Assembly: GCA_947447385.1 (NCBI GenBank)
Contig: CANFKN010000082.1
Location: 1-6,041, forward strand
Length of the DNA stretch: 6,041 bases
Direction: 5' to 3'
From: Microbacteriaceae bacterium
GTDB lineage: Bacteria > Actinomycetota > Actinomycetes > Actinomycetales > Microbacteriaceae
Both the position numbers and the translations under genes were made by a program. The notes under the pieces are model-generated. The model saw only the letters and a program-made list of their open reading frames with translations, made no database searches and was not told the origin of the DNA. This document shows positions 5,684-6,041 of the stretch, in pieces (the stretch's first letter is position 1; the number at the start of each line of letters is the position of its first letter).

Positions 5684-6041
5684 CTAGTAGTGAAGCACCA
5701 TGCTGGTTTGCGCGGGAACCACGACACTCTTCGCTGACTTCAAAGTCTTGAGTGTCTTGGTACCAGCCGCTGTGCCATTGACCGCAACTAACCAGTTCGC
5801 CTTAGCTGGCAACTTTAGCGTCACTGCAGATGTGTTCGGGTTGTGAAGAACAACGATATTCTTCCAAGAGTCGCCAACGGCCTTGCCGTTTAACTTCATG
5901 GTGATCGAGTTCTTCGCCGTGGTCGCAATGCTGAGGTTGCTATCTATGGCAGCCGAAGTTGCCATTCTGAAGGCTGGGTGTGCCTTGCGCATGGCGATTA
6001 GACCCTTGTAGTAGTTCACAGTGCTAGCGTTCTTGGCGCGA
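5684..6041 (-). CDS. Type I pullulanase-like GH13 enzyme, C-terminal end (5' part outside window)
   Basis: Pullulanases hydrolyse alpha-1,6 branch points in pullulan, glycogen and starch. Only the last 118 or so residues are visible, and the frame stays open to the window edge. The GTG at 6017-6019 is an internal Val codon in STVNYYKGL, not a start. The segment NYYKGLIAMRKAHPAFRM matches the conserved helix after the catalytic barrel of type I pullulanases. SWKNIVVLHNPN and the closing beta-strands ending in PAQTSMVLHY match the C-terminal beta-sandwich domain of that family. The catalytic Asp/Glu/Asp residues lie off the window. No LPXTG or other wall anchor is seen at the C-terminus. Whether it is secreted cannot be judged without the N-terminus. 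A related GH13 debranching enzyme or amylopullulanase remains possible. Confidence 0.82.
   Translation of the reverse strand, partial: RAKNASTVNYYKGLIAMRKAHPAFRMATSAAIDSNLSIATTAKNSITMKLNGKAVGDSWKNIVVLHNPNTSAVTLKLPAKANWLVAVNGTAAGTKTLKTLKSAKSVVVPAQTSMVLHY

Noticed and set aside
5684..6019. A complete 111-residue minus-strand protein starting at 6019
   Set aside because: The start codon is an internal GTG (Val). The frame continues open to the window edge, and the sequence is the tail of a larger GH13 enzyme.

Overview
The window looks like ordinary chromosome from an actinobacterium of moderate GC content (roughly half GC by eye). The gene order fabD-fabH-acpP-fabF, followed by a DUF3145-type gene, is typical of Actinobacteria. 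The moderate GC and the frequent Leu CTA codons in acpP suggest a small-genome Microbacteriaceae lineage, such as the freshwater Luna-type group (Rhodoluna/Aquiluna). That placement is inferred from gene order and composition; no search was run.

Layout: positions 1-2893 (+) hold the fatty-acid synthase II (FAS-II) operon. It contains the 3' end of fabD (malonyl-CoA:ACP transacylase), then fabH (ketoacyl-ACP synthase III), acpP (acyl carrier protein) and fabF (ketoacyl-ACP synthase II). The gaps are 51, 41 and 5 bases. Together these enzymes load malonate onto ACP, start the chain and elongate it. At 2890-3423 (-) a DUF3145-family gene converges on fabF, and the two stop codons share one CTAG palindrome. 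Its upstream region (3424-3540) is dense. On the minus strand it has a clear TTGACT-17-TAAATT promoter, a 16-bp perfect palindrome over the -10/+1 region, a 7-bp-stem hairpin in the leader and a strong GGAGG ribosome binding site. On the plus strand it has a -10 box placed so that the thymidine kinase transcript would be leaderless.

Positions 3541-5596 (+) hold tdk (type II thymidine kinase, GTG start). A metal-dependent amidohydrolase of the YtcJ/Amidohydro_3 type follows, probably starting inside the last bases of tdk. A 15-bp perfect stem-loop at 5599-5636 ends this unit. It also lies downstream of a converging minus-strand gene (5684-6041), which is the C-terminal end of a type I pullulanase-like GH13 enzyme running off the window.

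No mobile element, CRISPR array, tRNA or rRNA was seen. The genes are mostly housekeeping. The parts that best repay a second look are the regulatory region of the DUF3145 gene, its stop-codon-sharing arrangement with fabF, and the unusually short N-terminus of the amidohydrolase.
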